From positions 434,001-498,000 of the forward strand of contig NZ_JABURY010000006.1 of assembly GCF_014489845.1 (NCBI RefSeq): a DNA stretch of 64,000 bases. Reading direction: 5' to 3'. Shown here one piece after another: positions 18,981 through 29,142 of the stretch. The position numbers and the translations under genes were made by a program. The DNA is from Frischella japonica. GTDB lineage: Bacteria; Pseudomonadota; Gammaproteobacteria; Enterobacterales; Orbaceae. The notes under the pieces are model-generated. The model did no database searches, was not told where the DNA came from, and saw only the letters and a program-made list of their open reading frames with translations. The first letter of the stretch is position 1, and the number at the start of each line of letters is the position of its first letter.

Positions 18981-19850
18981 ATGGTATACCTTTTAATCGT
19001 TACTGCAATCTGGTCTTTTTCTTTTAGTTTAATTGCTGTTTATTTAAGTGGGCAAGTAGATACTTGGTTTGCTGTCGTTGCTCGAATCACATTGGCATTT
19101 TTAGTTTTTAGTCCATTTTTACGTATAAAGTTATTTACACTGAAGCAAATCGTATTATTGATGGGGGTCGGTGCTTTTCAACTCGGCATTATGTATATTT
19201 TCTACTATAATGCATTTCGTTATTTAACAGTCCCTGAATTATTATTATTTACCATCTTTACTCCCATTTATGTGACGTTATTTTATGATCTACTACAAAA
19301 GCATAAATTAAGAGTATCCTATCTTTTTACTACAATATTAGCCGTTATTGGTACCGCGGTGATTCGTTATGATCATATTTCGGCTGATTATATTATTGGT
19401 TTTTTAATGATCCAAGGAGCAAATATTGTATTTGCAATTGGTCAGGTAGGTTACAAACGAATTATGGAACTATATCGTTTACCACAACACAATGCTTTTG
19501 CTTGGGTATATGTTGGTGCGGTTATAGTATCAATGATTTGTTGGTTAATCTTTGGTAATACGGAGCGTCTACCGACTACATTTATTCAGTGGGGAGTCAT
19601 AGTTTGGTTAGGTGTTATAGCTGCTGGTTTGGGCTATTTTCTCTGGAACTATGGTGCAACAAAAGTTGATTCTGGTACATTAGCAATAATGAATAATGTT
19701 GTTATACCGGCTGGTATTTTAGTCAATGTAGTATTGTGGAATCAATCAATTGATTGGATACGCTTTTTAGTTGGTTCCGTAATAATTTGTTTATCATTGT
19801 TTATTCACCGAAAATGGTGTTCTGGTTCAGAGCGAAAATCTTCATTGTGA
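18981..19850 (+). CDS. EamA/DMT-family transporter
   Basis: A 289-aa inner-membrane protein with about ten helices made of two EamA repeats. The N-terminal IWSFSFSLIAVYL and the mid-protein NIVFAIGQVGYK are typical of drug/metabolite transporters. The substrate cannot be told from sequence. It stands between the cold-shock gene and rlmC with no obvious operon partner. Confidence 0.85.
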   Translation: MVYLLIVTAIWSFSFSLIAVYLSGQVDTWFAVVARITLAFLVFSPFLRIKLFTLKQIVLLMGVGAFQLGIMYIFYYNAFRYLTVPELLLFTIFTPIYVTLFYDLLQKHKLRVSYLFTTILAVIGTAVIRYDHISADYIIGFLMIQGANIVFAIGQVGYKRIMELYRLPQHNAFAWVYVGAVIVSMICWLIFGNTERLPTTFIQWGVIVWLGVIAAGLGYFLWNYGATKVDSGTLAIMNNVVIPAGILVNVVLWNQSIDWIRFLVGSVIICLSLFIHRKWCSGSERKSSL

Positions 19851-20117
19851 ATTTTGTTAAAATTTGATTCAGTTATGTATTATAAATAATATGCTGCTAT
19901 ACCAGACAAAAAAGCCATCTGATTAAGATGGCGATGGAATAAAATGAAAAATATGCAGTGGCATATATTAAGACCACGAAAAAATTAATAAGTTCCTAAA
20001 TATTACATTTTTTTATTTTTATAGCTCAATTAATTATACTCAATTCTTAAATTATGATATTAAAGTCAATATCGTTAATTATATGAAATTCTAAATTCAA
20101 GTTGGTCGTTACAATAC

Positions 20118-21251
20118 ATGAAATGCTGTTATTATGAACAAAAAAAATGTTTATCTTGTCGATGGATAGAAAGATCATATCCATCACAATTACAAGAGAA
20201 ACAACAATATATGATTAACCAACTAAGCCAATTTTCTCCTAAGCAGATTTTTCAACCAATAGCTAGTAAAGAATCTCGTTTTCGAAATAAAGCAAAAATG
20301 GCAGTACTTGGAACCGTAGAAAAGCCGATTCTTGGTATTTTGAACAATAACCAACCTATCGATCTTTGTGATTGTCCCCTTTATAGTGAAGCAATGAAAA
20401 TAGTACTTCATAAAATTAAGATATTTATTAAAAAATTACAATTGGTTCCCTACAATATCACCAAAAAAAAGGGGGAATTAAAATTTATTATTATTTCTGA
20501 AGCAGAAAATCAATTTATGCTTCGCTTTGTTTTGCGTTCAAATAAGTATCAATTAAAAATTGCTAATGCAGTGGATGAACTAAAAGCGACAATTACTGGT
20601 CTCGCTGTTATTACGGTTAATATTCAACCACAACATGCAGCAATTTTAGAGGGAAAGGATGAAGTAATCTTAACCCAGCAAAAATATTTACCAGCTAAAC
20701 TAAATCATATACCTTTATTTTTACTAAAAGGCAGTTTTTTTCAAACTAACACATCGGTTGCAGCGCAGCTTTATGCAACAGCTCGCAATTGGCTAACAAA
20801 TTTACCAATTCATTCCGTTTGGGATCTATTTTGTGGAGTAGGTGGTTTTGGATTGCACTGCGTTACACCTGAAAGAAAATTAATAGGAATTGAAATCAAT
20901 CATGAAGCAATTGAATGTGCTAAATTATCAGCTAATCTATTAGGCTATTCACAATTGCATTTTCAATCACTGGATGCGAGTCAGTTTGCACTGAGTCAAA
21001 AAAGTCATATTCCTGATATCATTTTAGTTAATCCTCCTCGGCGTGGAATTGGCAATGTATTGATTGACTATTTACAAACCGTATCACCTAATTATATCTT
21101 ATATTCAAGTTGTAATTTAAGCAGTTTAGTTGCTGATTTGAAAGCGTTAGCTAATTACCAAATTCACTGTGCACAACTTTTCGATATGTTTCCACATAGT
21201 GAGCATATGGAGGTTTTAGTATTATTAAATAAAAATAATAAGGAAAATTAA
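20118..21251 (+). CDS. rlmC: 23S rRNA (uracil747-C5)-methyltransferase RlmC
   Basis: RlmC (RumB) makes 5-methyluridine at U747 of 23S rRNA. It has 377 aa, against 375 in E. coli. The N-terminal cysteines (KCCYYEQKKCLSCRW) resemble the iron-sulphur ligands of the family. Next come FRNKAKM, the SAM motif WDLFCGVGGFGLHC (about 235-248), VNPPRRGIG and the catalytic cysteine in YSSCN. The racemase gene starts 4 nt after its stop, so the two are cotranscribed. Confidence 0.96.
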   Translation: MKCCYYEQKKCLSCRWIERSYPSQLQEKQQYMINQLSQFSPKQIFQPIASKESRFRNKAKMAVLGTVEKPILGILNNNQPIDLCDCPLYSEAMKIVLHKIKIFIKKLQLVPYNITKKKGELKFIIISEAENQFMLRFVLRSNKYQLKIANAVDELKATITGLAVITVNIQPQHAAILEGKDEVILTQQKYLPAKLNHIPLFLLKGSFFQTNTSVAAQLYATARNWLTNLPIHSVWDLFCGVGGFGLHCVTPERKLIGIEINHEAIECAKLSANLLGYSQLHFQSLDASQFALSQKSHIPDIILVNPPRRGIGNVLIDYLQTVSPNYILYSSCNLSSLVADLKALANYQIHCAQLFDMFPHSEHMEVLVLLNKNNKEN

Positions 21252-21254
21252 GGC

Positions 21255-21944
21255 ATGAAAACCATTGGTTTAATTGGTGGTATGAGTTGGGAAAGCACGG
21301 CAACATACTATCAAATTATTAATCAAGTGATTAACAAGCAATTAGGTGGTTTACACTCAGCTAAGTGTGTTTTATATAGTGTTGATTTTCAGGAGATAGA
21401 ACAATGTCAGTCTAGCAATGATTGGCAAAAAAGTGCGCAAATTTTATTACAAGCCGCGTTAAGTCTACAGAAAGCAGGGGCTGACTTTATTGTGATTTGT
21501 ACTAATACAATGCATAAGGTTGTTCCACAAATAATACCTCATCTTAATATACCAATTCTCCATATAGCCGAAATGACTGTAAAGGCTTTAAAAAAACAGA
21601 ATATGACAAGAATAGCTTTATTAGGTACCAAATACACCATGGAACAACATTTTTATAGAGAAATCATTATTCAGCATGGTATTGAGGTTATTATTCCAGA
21701 TGAGCAAGATCGACAAATAATTAATGACATTATTTTTAAAGAATTATGCCTAGGTGTCATTAAATTAAATTCTAAAAATGCTTACTTAGCTATTATTGAT
21801 AAATTGTGTAGATTAGGTGTGCAAGGTGTTATTCTGGGGTGCACAGAAATCGGTTTATTGATAAATCAAAATGATACAGCGATCCCGTTATTTGATACCA
21901 GTTTAATTCATGCGCAAGAAGCTGCATTATATGCTTTAGGTTAA
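21255..21944 (+). CDS. Aspartate/glutamate racemase family protein (YgeA-like amino-acid racemase)
   Basis: A 229-aa cofactor-independent racemase of the Asp/Glu/hydantoin superfamily. The two catalytic cysteines are present, Cys82 in CTNTMH and Cys196 in GCTEIG; the start IGLIGGMSWESTATYY is typical. E. coli YgeA, a broad-range amino-acid racemase, is the nearest named relative I recognise. It follows rlmC closely. The substrate is unknown; D-amino acids for peptidoglycan or signalling are possible. Confidence 0.9.
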   Translation: MKTIGLIGGMSWESTATYYQIINQVINKQLGGLHSAKCVLYSVDFQEIEQCQSSNDWQKSAQILLQAALSLQKAGADFIVICTNTMHKVVPQIIPHLNIPILHIAEMTVKALKKQNMTRIALLGTKYTMEQHFYREIIIQHGIEVIIPDEQDRQIINDIIFKELCLGVIKLNSKNAYLAIIDKLCRLGVQGVILGCTEIGLLINQNDTAIPLFDTSLIHAQEAALYALG

Positions 21945-22026
21945 TTTGAGAAGTTTTCTTTTCTATTTAGTCAAAAATCAATAGTAATTAATTTATTGAA
22001 AAATTTATTTTAAATTGATAATTTGC

Positions 22027-22066
22027 GATGATGTTACAATTTAATCAATTAAATCGTAACATCATC
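22027..22066. repeat. 40-bp near-perfect palindrome upstream of gshA
   Basis: Two 19-bp arms (22027-22045 and 22048-22066) are complementary at 18 positions around a 2-nt centre. It lies about 83 nt after the racemase stop and 56 nt before gshA. It could be a terminator for rlmC-racemase (but no T-run follows) or an operator for gshA. Confidence 0.75.
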
Positions 22067-22122
22067 TAATCTATATTATGCTAATATGGTAAAGATTAAA
22101 TTTAAGTAGGAAGAACAATATT

Positions 22123-23682
22123 ATGATTCCAGATGTATCAAAATCATTAGCATGGCTTGAAAAACATTATACTATTCTGGAGGGGATTCAACGTGGCGTT
22201 GAACGAGAGACGTTAAGGATCCGGCCTGATGGTAGTTTGTCACCAACACCATTTCCCACTGAAATTGGTTCAGCTTTGACACATCCCTGGATTACAACTG
22301 ATTTTGCTGAATCCATGCTTGAATTTATCTCGCCAGTTAATACTAATATCGAATATACACTAACATTTTTACGTGATTTACATCGGTATGCCAACATACA
22401 AATTCATGATGAGCTAATGTGGCCATTAAGTATGCCCTGCTTTGTTGGTAATGAAACTGATATAATTTTGGCTCAATACGGTAATTCAAATGAAGGTCGA
22501 TTAAAAACGCTTTACAGAGAAGGATTGAAAAATCGTTATGGGGCGATGATGCAAATTATTTCGGGTGTGCACTATAATTTTTCTTTACCAACGGCTTTTT
22601 GGCAAGCTAAAGACGGCATTAAAAATGCTGAGGAAGGAAAAGAGGTCATATCAGATGGTTATTTAAAATTGATCCGCAATTATTATCGATTTGGTTGGGT
22701 TATTCCGTATTTATTTGGTGCTTCTCCATCGGTATGTCAATCATTCATTAAAGATCCGCAAAAATTAGCTGAATTTTCAAAACAAACCAATGGCAGTTGC
22801 TTTTTACCTTATGCAACGTCTTTAAGATTAAGTGATATTGGTTATACCAACGATGCTCAGAAACAATTAGGCATAACGTTTAATGATCTACAAACTTATG
22901 TAGATGGTTTACGCAAAGCGACACATACTCGTTCGGAACGATTCAGTCAAATTGGCGTGAAAGTTAATGGAATTTATCGCCAAATTAATGATAATGTTTT
23001 GCAAATAGAAAATGAATTTTATGCACCAATAAGACCAAAACGTGTACCTAAAAAAGGTGAAACTCCATCTGCAGCGTTATTGAGAGGGGGGATAGAATAT
23101 ATAGAAGTACGTTCTTTAGATATCAATCCTTTTTCACCAATTGGTATTACTGAAGAACAAATTCGATTTATTGATCTTTTTTTAATTTGGTGTGCCATAG
23201 CGCCGGCACCAGAAATGACCAGTGATGAGTTGCAATGTGCTAAAGTCAATTGGAATCGAGTCATTATGGAGGGGCGTAAACCTAATCAGATCATTAGTTT
23301 GGGATGCGGTAATTACCATGAACCTTTAGCAAAAGTCGGTCACGATTTATTTAAAGATTTATTACGTGTTGCTGATGTATTAGATCATAAAGACTCACAA
23401 CGCCGTTATCATCACGTTTGTGAGCATTTAGATGTTATGTTTGATCATCCCGAACTAACTTTGTCTGCACGTACCCTACAAGCAATAAGTGATATGGGAA
23501 CAGCAAAGTTTGGTACAGCTTTAGCCAAGCAATATAAACAACAGCTTAATGCAGAACCGTTACAGATCTTGACTGAGAATGACTTCATTTCCCAACGTAA
23601 TCAATCATTATTAAAGCAAACTACTAAAGAGCAGCAACAACAATTGTCATTTGATGATTACATTCAGCAAGTGAATAAATAA
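22123..23682 (+). CDS. gshA: Glutamate-cysteine ligase
   Basis: GshA joins glutamate and cysteine with ATP, the first and limiting step of glutathione synthesis. At 519 aa it matches E. coli GshA (518). The [16 protein letters not shown] start, the [11 protein letters not shown] block, SGVHYNFS and [12 protein letters not shown] are family blocks of the active site. RBS AGGAAG lies about 10 nt before the ATG. The YafD-like gene follows after 18 nt. Confidence 0.97.
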   Translation: MIPDVSKSLAWLEKHYTILEGIQRGVERETLRIRPDGSLSPTPFPTEIGSALTHPWITTDFAESMLEFISPVNTNIEYTLTFLRDLHRYANIQIHDELMWPLSMPCFVGNETDIILAQYGNSNEGRLKTLYREGLKNRYGAMMQIISGVHYNFSLPTAFWQAKDGIKNAEEGKEVISDGYLKLIRNYYRFGWVIPYLFGASPSVCQSFIKDPQKLAEFSKQTNGSCFLPYATSLRLSDIGYTNDAQKQLGITFNDLQTYVDGLRKATHTRSERFSQIGVKVNGIYRQINDNVLQIENEFYAPIRPKRVPKKGETPSAALLRGGIEYIEVRSLDINPFSPIGITEEQIRFIDLFLIWCAIAPAPEMTSDELQCAKVNWNRVIMEGRKPNQIISLGCGNYHEPLAKVGHDLFKDLLRVADVLDHKDSQRRYHHVCEHLDVMFDHPELTLSARTLQAISDMGTAKFGTALAKQYKQQLNAEPLQILTENDFISQRNQSLLKQTTKEQQQQLSFDDYIQQVNK

Positions 23683-23700
23683 ACATATTGGTAGCTTATT

Positions 23701-24498
23701 ATGCATATATTTAAAATGAATAAATTATTATTCGATACTGATTATGTGATCCGCTATCAATCAGGACAAACCGCAAAACTGGTTGAACCGAACGAAATGA
23801 ATTTTCTGCCGACATCAATTGTGGATTCAAAACGACTCAGTATTTTAGTGTGGAATATTTTTAAACAAAAGCGATCCGAATGTATTCATTTTTTGGATAC
23901 ATATGCTAACACAACAGCATTACTTTTGTTGCAAGAGGCTCAAACTACCCCTCAATTAATAAATTTTATTCATCGCAATCATAAAATTGCCGATCAAGTT
24001 CCTGCTTATACATTTAAAGATGTCTATTCTGGTGTGATGACTGTTTCTAATGTTACACCAATAAATGCTATAGGGTTTAAAGAAAAAGAACCTTTAATTC
24101 GTATTCCTAAATCTGCCTTGATCACACAATATCAATTGTTAGAAAATCAAAAAACATTGTTAGTCGCTAACATTCATGCAGTAAACTTTAGTTTAGGAAT
24201 TAAAATATATAATCAACAAATTAAGTTATTATTAAATCAACTTGCCACCCATGAAGGACCAATTATTTTGGCGGGTGATTTTAATTCTTGGAGTAGACAA
24301 CGTTTGCATATACTTTATCGTTTGATTCGCATGAGCAATTTAAAAATGGTTAATTTTACAAGCGATATGCGCAAAACATTTATGGGACGACCATTAGATT
24401 TTGTGTTTTATCGAGATTTAGCCATAGACCAAGCGAAAATAATTCATACCGATGCATCCGATCATAATCCGTTATTGGTTGATTTTATTATTAATTAA
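23701..24498 (+). CDS. yafD: Endonuclease/exonuclease/phosphatase family protein (YafD-like)
   Basis: A 265-aa protein of the EEP fold. The catalytic signature is present: LLLQEAQ (metal-binding Glu), LAGDFNSW and SDHNPLLVDF. Length and order match E. coli YafD (266 aa), which lies near mltD-gloB-rnhA-dnaQ, also the case here. Its substrate is unknown. It sits 18 nt after gshA and is probably cotranscribed with it. Confidence 0.86.
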   Translation: MHIFKMNKLLFDTDYVIRYQSGQTAKLVEPNEMNFLPTSIVDSKRLSILVWNIFKQKRSECIHFLDTYANTTALLLLQEAQTTPQLINFIHRNHKIADQVPAYTFKDVYSGVMTVSNVTPINAIGFKEKEPLIRIPKSALITQYQLLENQKTLLVANIHAVNFSLGIKIYNQQIKLLLNQLATHEGPIILAGDFNSWSRQRLHILYRLIRMSNLKMVNFTSDMRKTFMGRPLDFVFYRDLAIDQAKIIHTDASDHNPLLVDFIIN

Positions 24499-24565
24499 CT
24501 AAAAAAACAAAGCATATAATTGAATCTTCATGTGAGAAATTTTTTTCTAATAACTTTAATAATTA

Positions 24566-25807
24566 TTAACGGTTTTCAATGTTGATAGTTAATTTATCCC
24601 CGGGTTTAAGTTTATTGCTATTTGTCAGCTTATTCCACTTAATGAGTTCGTTAACTTTAACTTTATAATTCTTGGCAATTTTATAAAGATTATCACCATT
24701 TTTAACTTGATAAATTATTTGACTATAACGTAAATGTTCTTTTTCATAAAAACGAATATCAATATCATTAATTTTAATATATTTGTTGTTAGTCAGCGCG
24801 ATTGCATCAAACGAATTTGGCATCGAATGGTTAATGTTTTCTAAATACATCAAATCAACAATGTTAGGTGAGGCTAATTGTAACTCTTTAAGTTTTGTAA
24901 TTAAGTTGTCAGCATATGCTGTTGGGATAAACAGATGATATGAGCCACCTTTAACTACCTTTTTAAGGTAGGCAGCATTATATTCTAATAATTCATCGAG
25001 CGAAATTCCTGAATACTGCGCTATCTTTTCTAAACTAATTTGCTGAGTTAATTCAATTCGTACAAGAGAATTTTCATATTCACATGTTGGTAAAGACAGT
25101 TTATATTGCTCATTATTTTTTAGAACATCAACTAAAGCGAGAAATTTTGGAACATATTGCATGGTTTCTTTTGATAAATTAAGTGCCCAAAAATTAGTCG
25201 GTAATTTCTTATCTTGATTCCATTTAATTGCTTTACGTATACGGCTTTCGCCAGCATTATAGGCAGCAATGGTTAATAACCAATCACCATCAAAACGTTG
25301 ATTAAGATATTGTAATAGATTTATGGCTGCATCAGTTGATTGAATAAAATCTCGTCTTGAATCGAAGTATCTGTTTTGTTCCAGACCATATTGCTTGGCC
25401 GTAATGGGAACGATTTGCCATAGCCCGGCAGCCTTAGCATGAGAGGTTGCTAATTGATTATAGGAGCTTTCAATTACAGGAATAAGCGCTAATTCAACCG
25501 GCATTTTACGTTCATTAAGTTGTTTGACTATATAGTATATATAGGGTTCAGAACGCTGCAAATTGGTTTCTAATGAAACACGATTTTTTAGAATTTTTTG
25601 CTTTTCCGCTTGAATTCGTTTATTTTCTGGAATATTAATGTGCAATTGCTTTTGGACAAAGTTCCAAGGATCTTGGCTAATCAAAGATGAACTGGCATTT
25701 AATTTAGACAAGTTATTGCGATATTTTAAACGTTGTTGGCCTGTCGATGATGACTGACAGCCAACTAATAATCCTATAAGTAAAGTAGTGACAATAAACT
25801 TTTTCAT
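24566..25807 (-). CDS. mltD: Membrane-bound lytic murein transglycosylase D
   Basis: An outer-membrane lipoprotein (lipobox LLVGC, cysteine 17) that cleaves peptidoglycan to 1,6-anhydro products. The SLT domain holds the catalytic Glu113 in PVIESSYNQLA and the motif AYNAGESRIRKAI. A weak LysM-like repeat precedes a clear C-terminal LysM (YQVKNGDNLYKIAKNYKV). At 413 aa it is a little shorter than E. coli MltD (452), consistent with one fewer intact LysM. It is the last gene of rnhA-gloB-mltD. Confidence 0.95.
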   Translation of the reverse strand: MKKFIVTTLLIGLLVGCQSSSTGQQRLKYRNNLSKLNASSSLISQDPWNFVQKQLHINIPENKRIQAEKQKILKNRVSLETNLQRSEPYIYYIVKQLNERKMPVELALIPVIESSYNQLATSHAKAAGLWQIVPITAKQYGLEQNRYFDSRRDFIQSTDAAINLLQYLNQRFDGDWLLTIAAYNAGESRIRKAIKWNQDKKLPTNFWALNLSKETMQYVPKFLALVDVLKNNEQYKLSLPTCEYENSLVRIELTQQISLEKIAQYSGISLDELLEYNAAYLKKVVKGGSYHLFIPTAYADNLITKLKELQLASPNIVDLMYLENINHSMPNSFDAIALTNNKYIKINDIDIRFYEKEHLRYSQIIYQVKNGDNLYKIAKNYKVKVNELIKWNKLTNSNKLKPGDKLTINIENR

Positions 25808-25848
25808 TAGTATTTATTTTTAGTATATAAAAATGGCGGTTATTATAC

Positions 25849-26571
25849 CTAAAAATTATCTTTTTGGATCCGCAAAAAAGTAAAAAGATCTAATGCATTG
25901 CTAATATTAAAATGATGTTGTAAATTTTGCTCATCACATCGTAAAAATAAATTTATTTGCTTTTCTTTAAGCATGGTTGTCGGTAGTGTAATGAGCTGAT
26001 TCCGTATCTGCTGGTAATAGGTTTTTATCAATCTATCGTCAGGAAGAATGGTGAGAGCAAATTGTAAATTATTTATTGTGTATTCATGAGCAGGACATAC
26101 TATCGTATCATTGGGAAGTTGTTTTAATTTGTTGAGTGATTGGTACATTGGTTGATATGATCTTTCAAAAACGCTTCCACAGCCAGCGGAAAATAACGTA
26201 TCACCACAAAATAAATAGGGTGCACAATAATATGCAATATGACCTAATGTATGACCTGGAACAGGAATAATATTAAATAATTGTTCATCAATGAAGAATT
26301 CAGCTTTATCAGAAATATGGGTGATTGGTAATGGCACCTCTAATGGACCATAAACTTTAATAGTCCGATAATGTTGTAAAAGCGCCATTACACCATCAAT
26401 ATGATCTTTATGATGATGGGTAAGAATAATAGCAACTGGTGTCAAATGGTGATTAACGAGATAATCGATGACAGGTTTTGATTCTCCAGGATCGACAATG
26501 ACTACGCGTTTCTTGGATGTTTCTAATAACCATATGTAGTTATCTTTTAAAGCAGGAACTCTATGTAACAT
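25849..26571 (-). CDS. gloB: Hydroxyacylglutathione hydrolase (glyoxalase II)
   Basis: GloB hydrolyses S-lactoylglutathione to lactate and glutathione, the second step of methylglyoxal detoxification. It uses the metal-binding motif THHHKDHIDG and the later HTLGHIAYY and CGDTLFSAGCG. The frame is open upstream into rnhA, but the ATG at 26571 has a strong GGAGG site 4 nt away and gives the normal 240-aa length. It depends on glutathione, made by the nearby gshA product. Confidence 0.96.
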   Translation of the reverse strand: MLHRVPALKDNYIWLLETSKKRVVIVDPGESKPVIDYLVNHHLTPVAIILTHHHKDHIDGVMALLQHYRTIKVYGPLEVPLPITHISDKAEFFIDEQLFNIIPVPGHTLGHIAYYCAPYLFCGDTLFSAGCGSVFERSYQPMYQSLNKLKQLPNDTIVCPAHEYTINNLQFALTILPDDRLIKTYYQQIRNQLITLPTTMLKEKQINLFLRCDEQNLQHHFNISNALDLFTFLRIQKDNF

Positions 26572-26644
26572 TTTTCCTCCGTTAGTTAATAAGATGTTGG
26601 TGATTAAGCACGATCTAATATAAAAACATAAGAAATCTAATTTT

Positions 26645-27115
26645 TTATTTATTGTCCTGAATAAAGCCGTCATCACTGAGTGATGGTTGATTAGCTGCTT
26701 CTTTAGCGAGAATGTCGCAACGCTCATTTTCTTCGTGACCGGCATGACCTTTAACCCACTGCCAATCGATTTGATGGTGAGCCACGACATCATCAAGGCG
26801 GCGCCATAAGTCGGCATTTTTTACCGCTTTTTTATTAGTGGTTTTCCAACCATTTTTTTTCCAGTTAACAATCCATTTTAAAATACCATTACGTAAATAT
26901 TGGCTATCAGAATAAAGCGTGACAGCACATTTTTGTTTTAAGGCCTCTAAAGCGACAATAGCAGCCAATAATTCCATGCGATTATTGGTGGTAAGTGTAT
27001 AACCCTGAGTGATAACACGTTCAGTACGTTTATATCTTAATATAGCAGCATAACCACCTGGTCCAGGATTACCTAAACATGAACCATCAGTAAAGATTTC
27101 GATTTTTTTTAGCAT
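26645..27115 (-). CDS. rnhA: Ribonuclease HI
   Basis: This enzyme cuts the RNA strand of RNA-DNA hybrids. It has 156 aa, as usual. The four carboxylates are visible: [32 protein letters not shown] and the last aspartate in [13 protein letters not shown]; the active-site loop histidine lies in GHAGHEEN. It is divergent from dnaQ with 86 nt between the starts, as in E. coli. Confidence 0.97.
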   Translation of the reverse strand: MLKKIEIFTDGSCLGNPGPGGYAAILRYKRTERVITQGYTLTTNNRMELLAAIVALEALKQKCAVTLYSDSQYLRNGILKWIVNWKKNGWKTTNKKAVKNADLWRRLDDVVAHHQIDWQWVKGHAGHEENERCDILAKEAANQPSLSDDGFIQDNK

Positions 27116-27201
27116 ATTGAAAAGAACATTGGGTAATTGATAAATAAAAGGTAAACTATATTACAGATTTAAAACATAATGAAAAGTATTAATGTGATTT
27201 T

Positions 27202-27951
27202 ATGAAAAATAACAATATCTTAACCCCTGAAAGACAGATAGTTCTTGATACTGAAACCACTGGTATGAACCAAAATGGTAAAAACCACTATGAAGGTCAC
27301 AAAATTATCGAAATTGGTGCTGTTGAAGTCATTAATCGGCGTCTTACCGGCAATCATTTTCATGTCTATATTAATCCTGAACGCCAAGTTGATCCAGAAG
27401 CATTTGCTGTACATGGTATTAGTGATGAGTTTCTTAAAGACAAGCCATTATTTAAAACTATAGCTGATGACTTTATCGCTTTTATTGATGGTGCCGAATT
27501 AGTTATTCATAATGCCACGTTCGATGTTGGATTTATGGATTATGAATTTAGAACAGCTGGTATTGATTTTGTTACCGCTTCGCATTGTTTAGTAACCGAT
27601 ACCTTAGCAATGGCAAGGCGGATTTTTCCAGGGAAACGAAATAATTTAGATGTGTTATGTGAACGTTATCAAATTGATAATTCTCATCGAACTTTGCATG
27701 GTGCATTATTAGATGCTGAAATTCTAGCTGAAGTTTACTTAGCAATGACAGGGGGGCAAACTATTTTGTCATTTAGTCATGAAGAAAATAGCACTAATCA
27801 TAACGTAGCTCAACCATTGCCATTAGAAAAAATTCAACGCGAACAGTTTAACTTAAAGATTATCCGCGCTTCTGAAATCGAACTTGAAGAACATGCAAAA
27901 TCACTTGATAAGATAGATAAAAAAAGTGGTGGATCAATATGGCGTAAGTAA
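27202..27951 (+). CDS. dnaQ: DNA polymerase III epsilon (proofreading) subunit
   Basis: Epsilon is the 3'-5' exonuclease of the replicative polymerase. Exo I is VLDTETTGM (residues 13-21), Exo II HNATFDVGFMDYEF, and Exo III HRTLHGALLDAEILAEVY. A clamp-binding motif like QTSMAF reads QTILSF at about residue 192. The C-terminal tail contacting the alpha subunit is present. It is followed by tRNA-Asp, the same order as E. coli dnaQ-aspV. Confidence 0.97.
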   Translation: MKNNNILTPERQIVLDTETTGMNQNGKNHYEGHKIIEIGAVEVINRRLTGNHFHVYINPERQVDPEAFAVHGISDEFLKDKPLFKTIADDFIAFIDGAELVIHNATFDVGFMDYEFRTAGIDFVTASHCLVTDTLAMARRIFPGKRNNLDVLCERYQIDNSHRTLHGALLDAEILAEVYLAMTGGQTILSFSHEENSTNHNVAQPLPLEKIQREQFNLKIIRASEIELEEHAKSLDKIDKKSGGSIWRK

Positions 27952-28012
27952 TATAATTTACTTGCTACATGTTGAATTAATGTACAAACAAAATTGCTAC
28001 GGTAAATTTATA

Positions 28013-28041
28013 TTGACGATTTTGATGTAAATGATTATTAT
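28013..28041 (+). promoter_or_regulatory. Sigma-70 promoter of tRNA-Asp
   Basis: TTGACG (28013-28018) and TATTAT (28036-28041) are 17 bp apart, with a GC-containing stretch (GCGTC) after the -10, as in stable-RNA promoters. The start would be near 28048. Confidence 0.65.
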
Positions 28042-28112
28042 GCGTCTACTTTATCAAACAGCTTGTATAAAGTATATTTTAAATTTTAATCTAAAAGTTT
28101 AAATAGTTACGC

Positions 28113-28189
28113 GGAGCGGTAGTTCAGTTGGTTAGAATACCTGCCTGTCACGCAGGGGGTCGCGGGTTCGAGCCCCGTCCGTTCCGCCA
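28113..28189 (+). tRNA. tRNA-Asp (anticodon GTC)
   Basis: A complete 77-nt tRNA with an encoded CCA end. The 7-bp acceptor stem pairs GGAGCGG with CCGTTCC (one G-U). The anticodon loop in CCTGCCTGTCACGCAGG shows GTC, and the T-arm GGTTCGAGC is normal. It lies behind dnaQ, as aspV does in E. coli. Confidence 0.98.
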
Positions 28190-28211
28190 AAATTTAAAGT
28201 ATGTTGTAATT

Positions 28212-28238
28212 AAGGCGCTCAATGAGGCGTCTTTTTTT
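28212..28238 (+). terminator. Terminator after tRNA-Asp
   Basis: A GC-rich stem (AAGGCG-CTC with GAG-G-CGTCTT, one bulged G) is followed by seven T. Confidence 0.75.
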
Positions 28239-28317
28239 ATGCTGATAATTCAATAAATTTCTATTAAGATAATTAGCAAATGTCATAGGATTGACTGGTT
28301 AGGGGGAAAAGGATTTT

Positions 28318-29142
28318 GTGAAAAAAGTTATCTTAATGCTTGTTTTCAGCTTACCTCTTATAGTACATGCAAAAAATTGTAAGCAGGGCATTCCCTGTGG
28401 CAATTCCTGCATATCTGCAGATAAGATTTGCAAAATAGATCATGTCACGAGCCAATATTTATCTCCATCAATTAACCCAGTTCAACAAAATACATCTAAC
28501 ACACTAAATAAACAGAATTTTAATAATGCCAAATCCAATTTGGTAAAACTGTATAATGATAACGCCGAACAAACGACATTTTATTGTGGTTGTGAATTTA
28601 ATTTAAATGATAAAAAGCACATGGTGAACTTTAATAAATGCGGTTATCAAGTACGAAAAAATCAAAATCGAGCTCAACGTATTGAATGGGAGCATGTTAT
28701 GCCAGCCGAAAATTTTGGACGACATTTATCGTGTTGGCAAAATGGTGGGCGTAAAGCATGTAAAAAAGATATCTTATTTAATCAAATGGAAGGGGATATG
28801 CATAATTTGCAGCCATCCATAGGTGAGATAAATGGTGACAGATCAAATTACCGTTATTCACAATTTACGCGTGAATTTCATCAATATGGACAATGTAAAT
28901 CAGCAGTTGATTTTAAACAACGTAAGTTTCAACCACGAGATGAGATACGGGGAATTATTGCACGAACCTACTTTTATATGTCTGATAAATATCAAATTAA
29001 TTTATCAAAACAAGAACAACAATTGATGACAGCATGGGATAAGTTATATCCACCGATCAAATGGGAATGTGATCGAAATCGTTTGATTACCAACATTCAA
29101 GGGAATGATAATAAATTTATTACTAAACACTGTGCTAAATAA
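28318..29142 (+). CDS. endA: Endonuclease I family protein (EndA-like), with N-terminal cysteine-rich segment
   Basis: A periplasmic or secreted nuclease for double-stranded DNA. The signal peptide ends near VHA (about residue 18). Next is a short cysteine-rich segment (CKQGIPCGNSCISADKIC) before the nuclease domain. That domain has the active-site EWEHVMPAENFGRH, DMHNLQPSIGEINGDRSNY and paired cysteines. At 274 aa it is longer than E. coli EndA (235) because of this segment and a spacer. The start is GTG, 12 nt after an AGGGGGA-like site. It could degrade gut DNA for nutrients. Confidence 0.9.
   Translation: MKKVILMLVFSLPLIVHAKNCKQGIPCGNSCISADKICKIDHVTSQYLSPSINPVQQNTSNTLNKQNFNNAKSNLVKLYNDNAEQTTFYCGCEFNLNDKKHMVNFNKCGYQVRKNQNRAQRIEWEHVMPAENFGRHLSCWQNGGRKACKKDILFNQMEGDMHNLQPSIGEINGDRSNYRYSQFTREFHQYGQCKSAVDFKQRKFQPRDEIRGIIARTYFYMSDKYQINLSKQEQQLMTAWDKLYPPIKWECDRNRLITNIQGNDNKFITKHCAK

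Noticed and set aside
19908-19932. Hairpin GCCATCT/AGATGGC after the EamA gene
   Set aside because: Its T-run lies on the minus strand, where no gene ends; it cannot be a normal terminator for the plus-strand gene.
26572-26817. Upstream extension of gloB giving a 322-aa frame
   Set aside because: It runs through rnhA in another frame, while the ATG at 26571 has a strong GGAGG site and gives the normal length.
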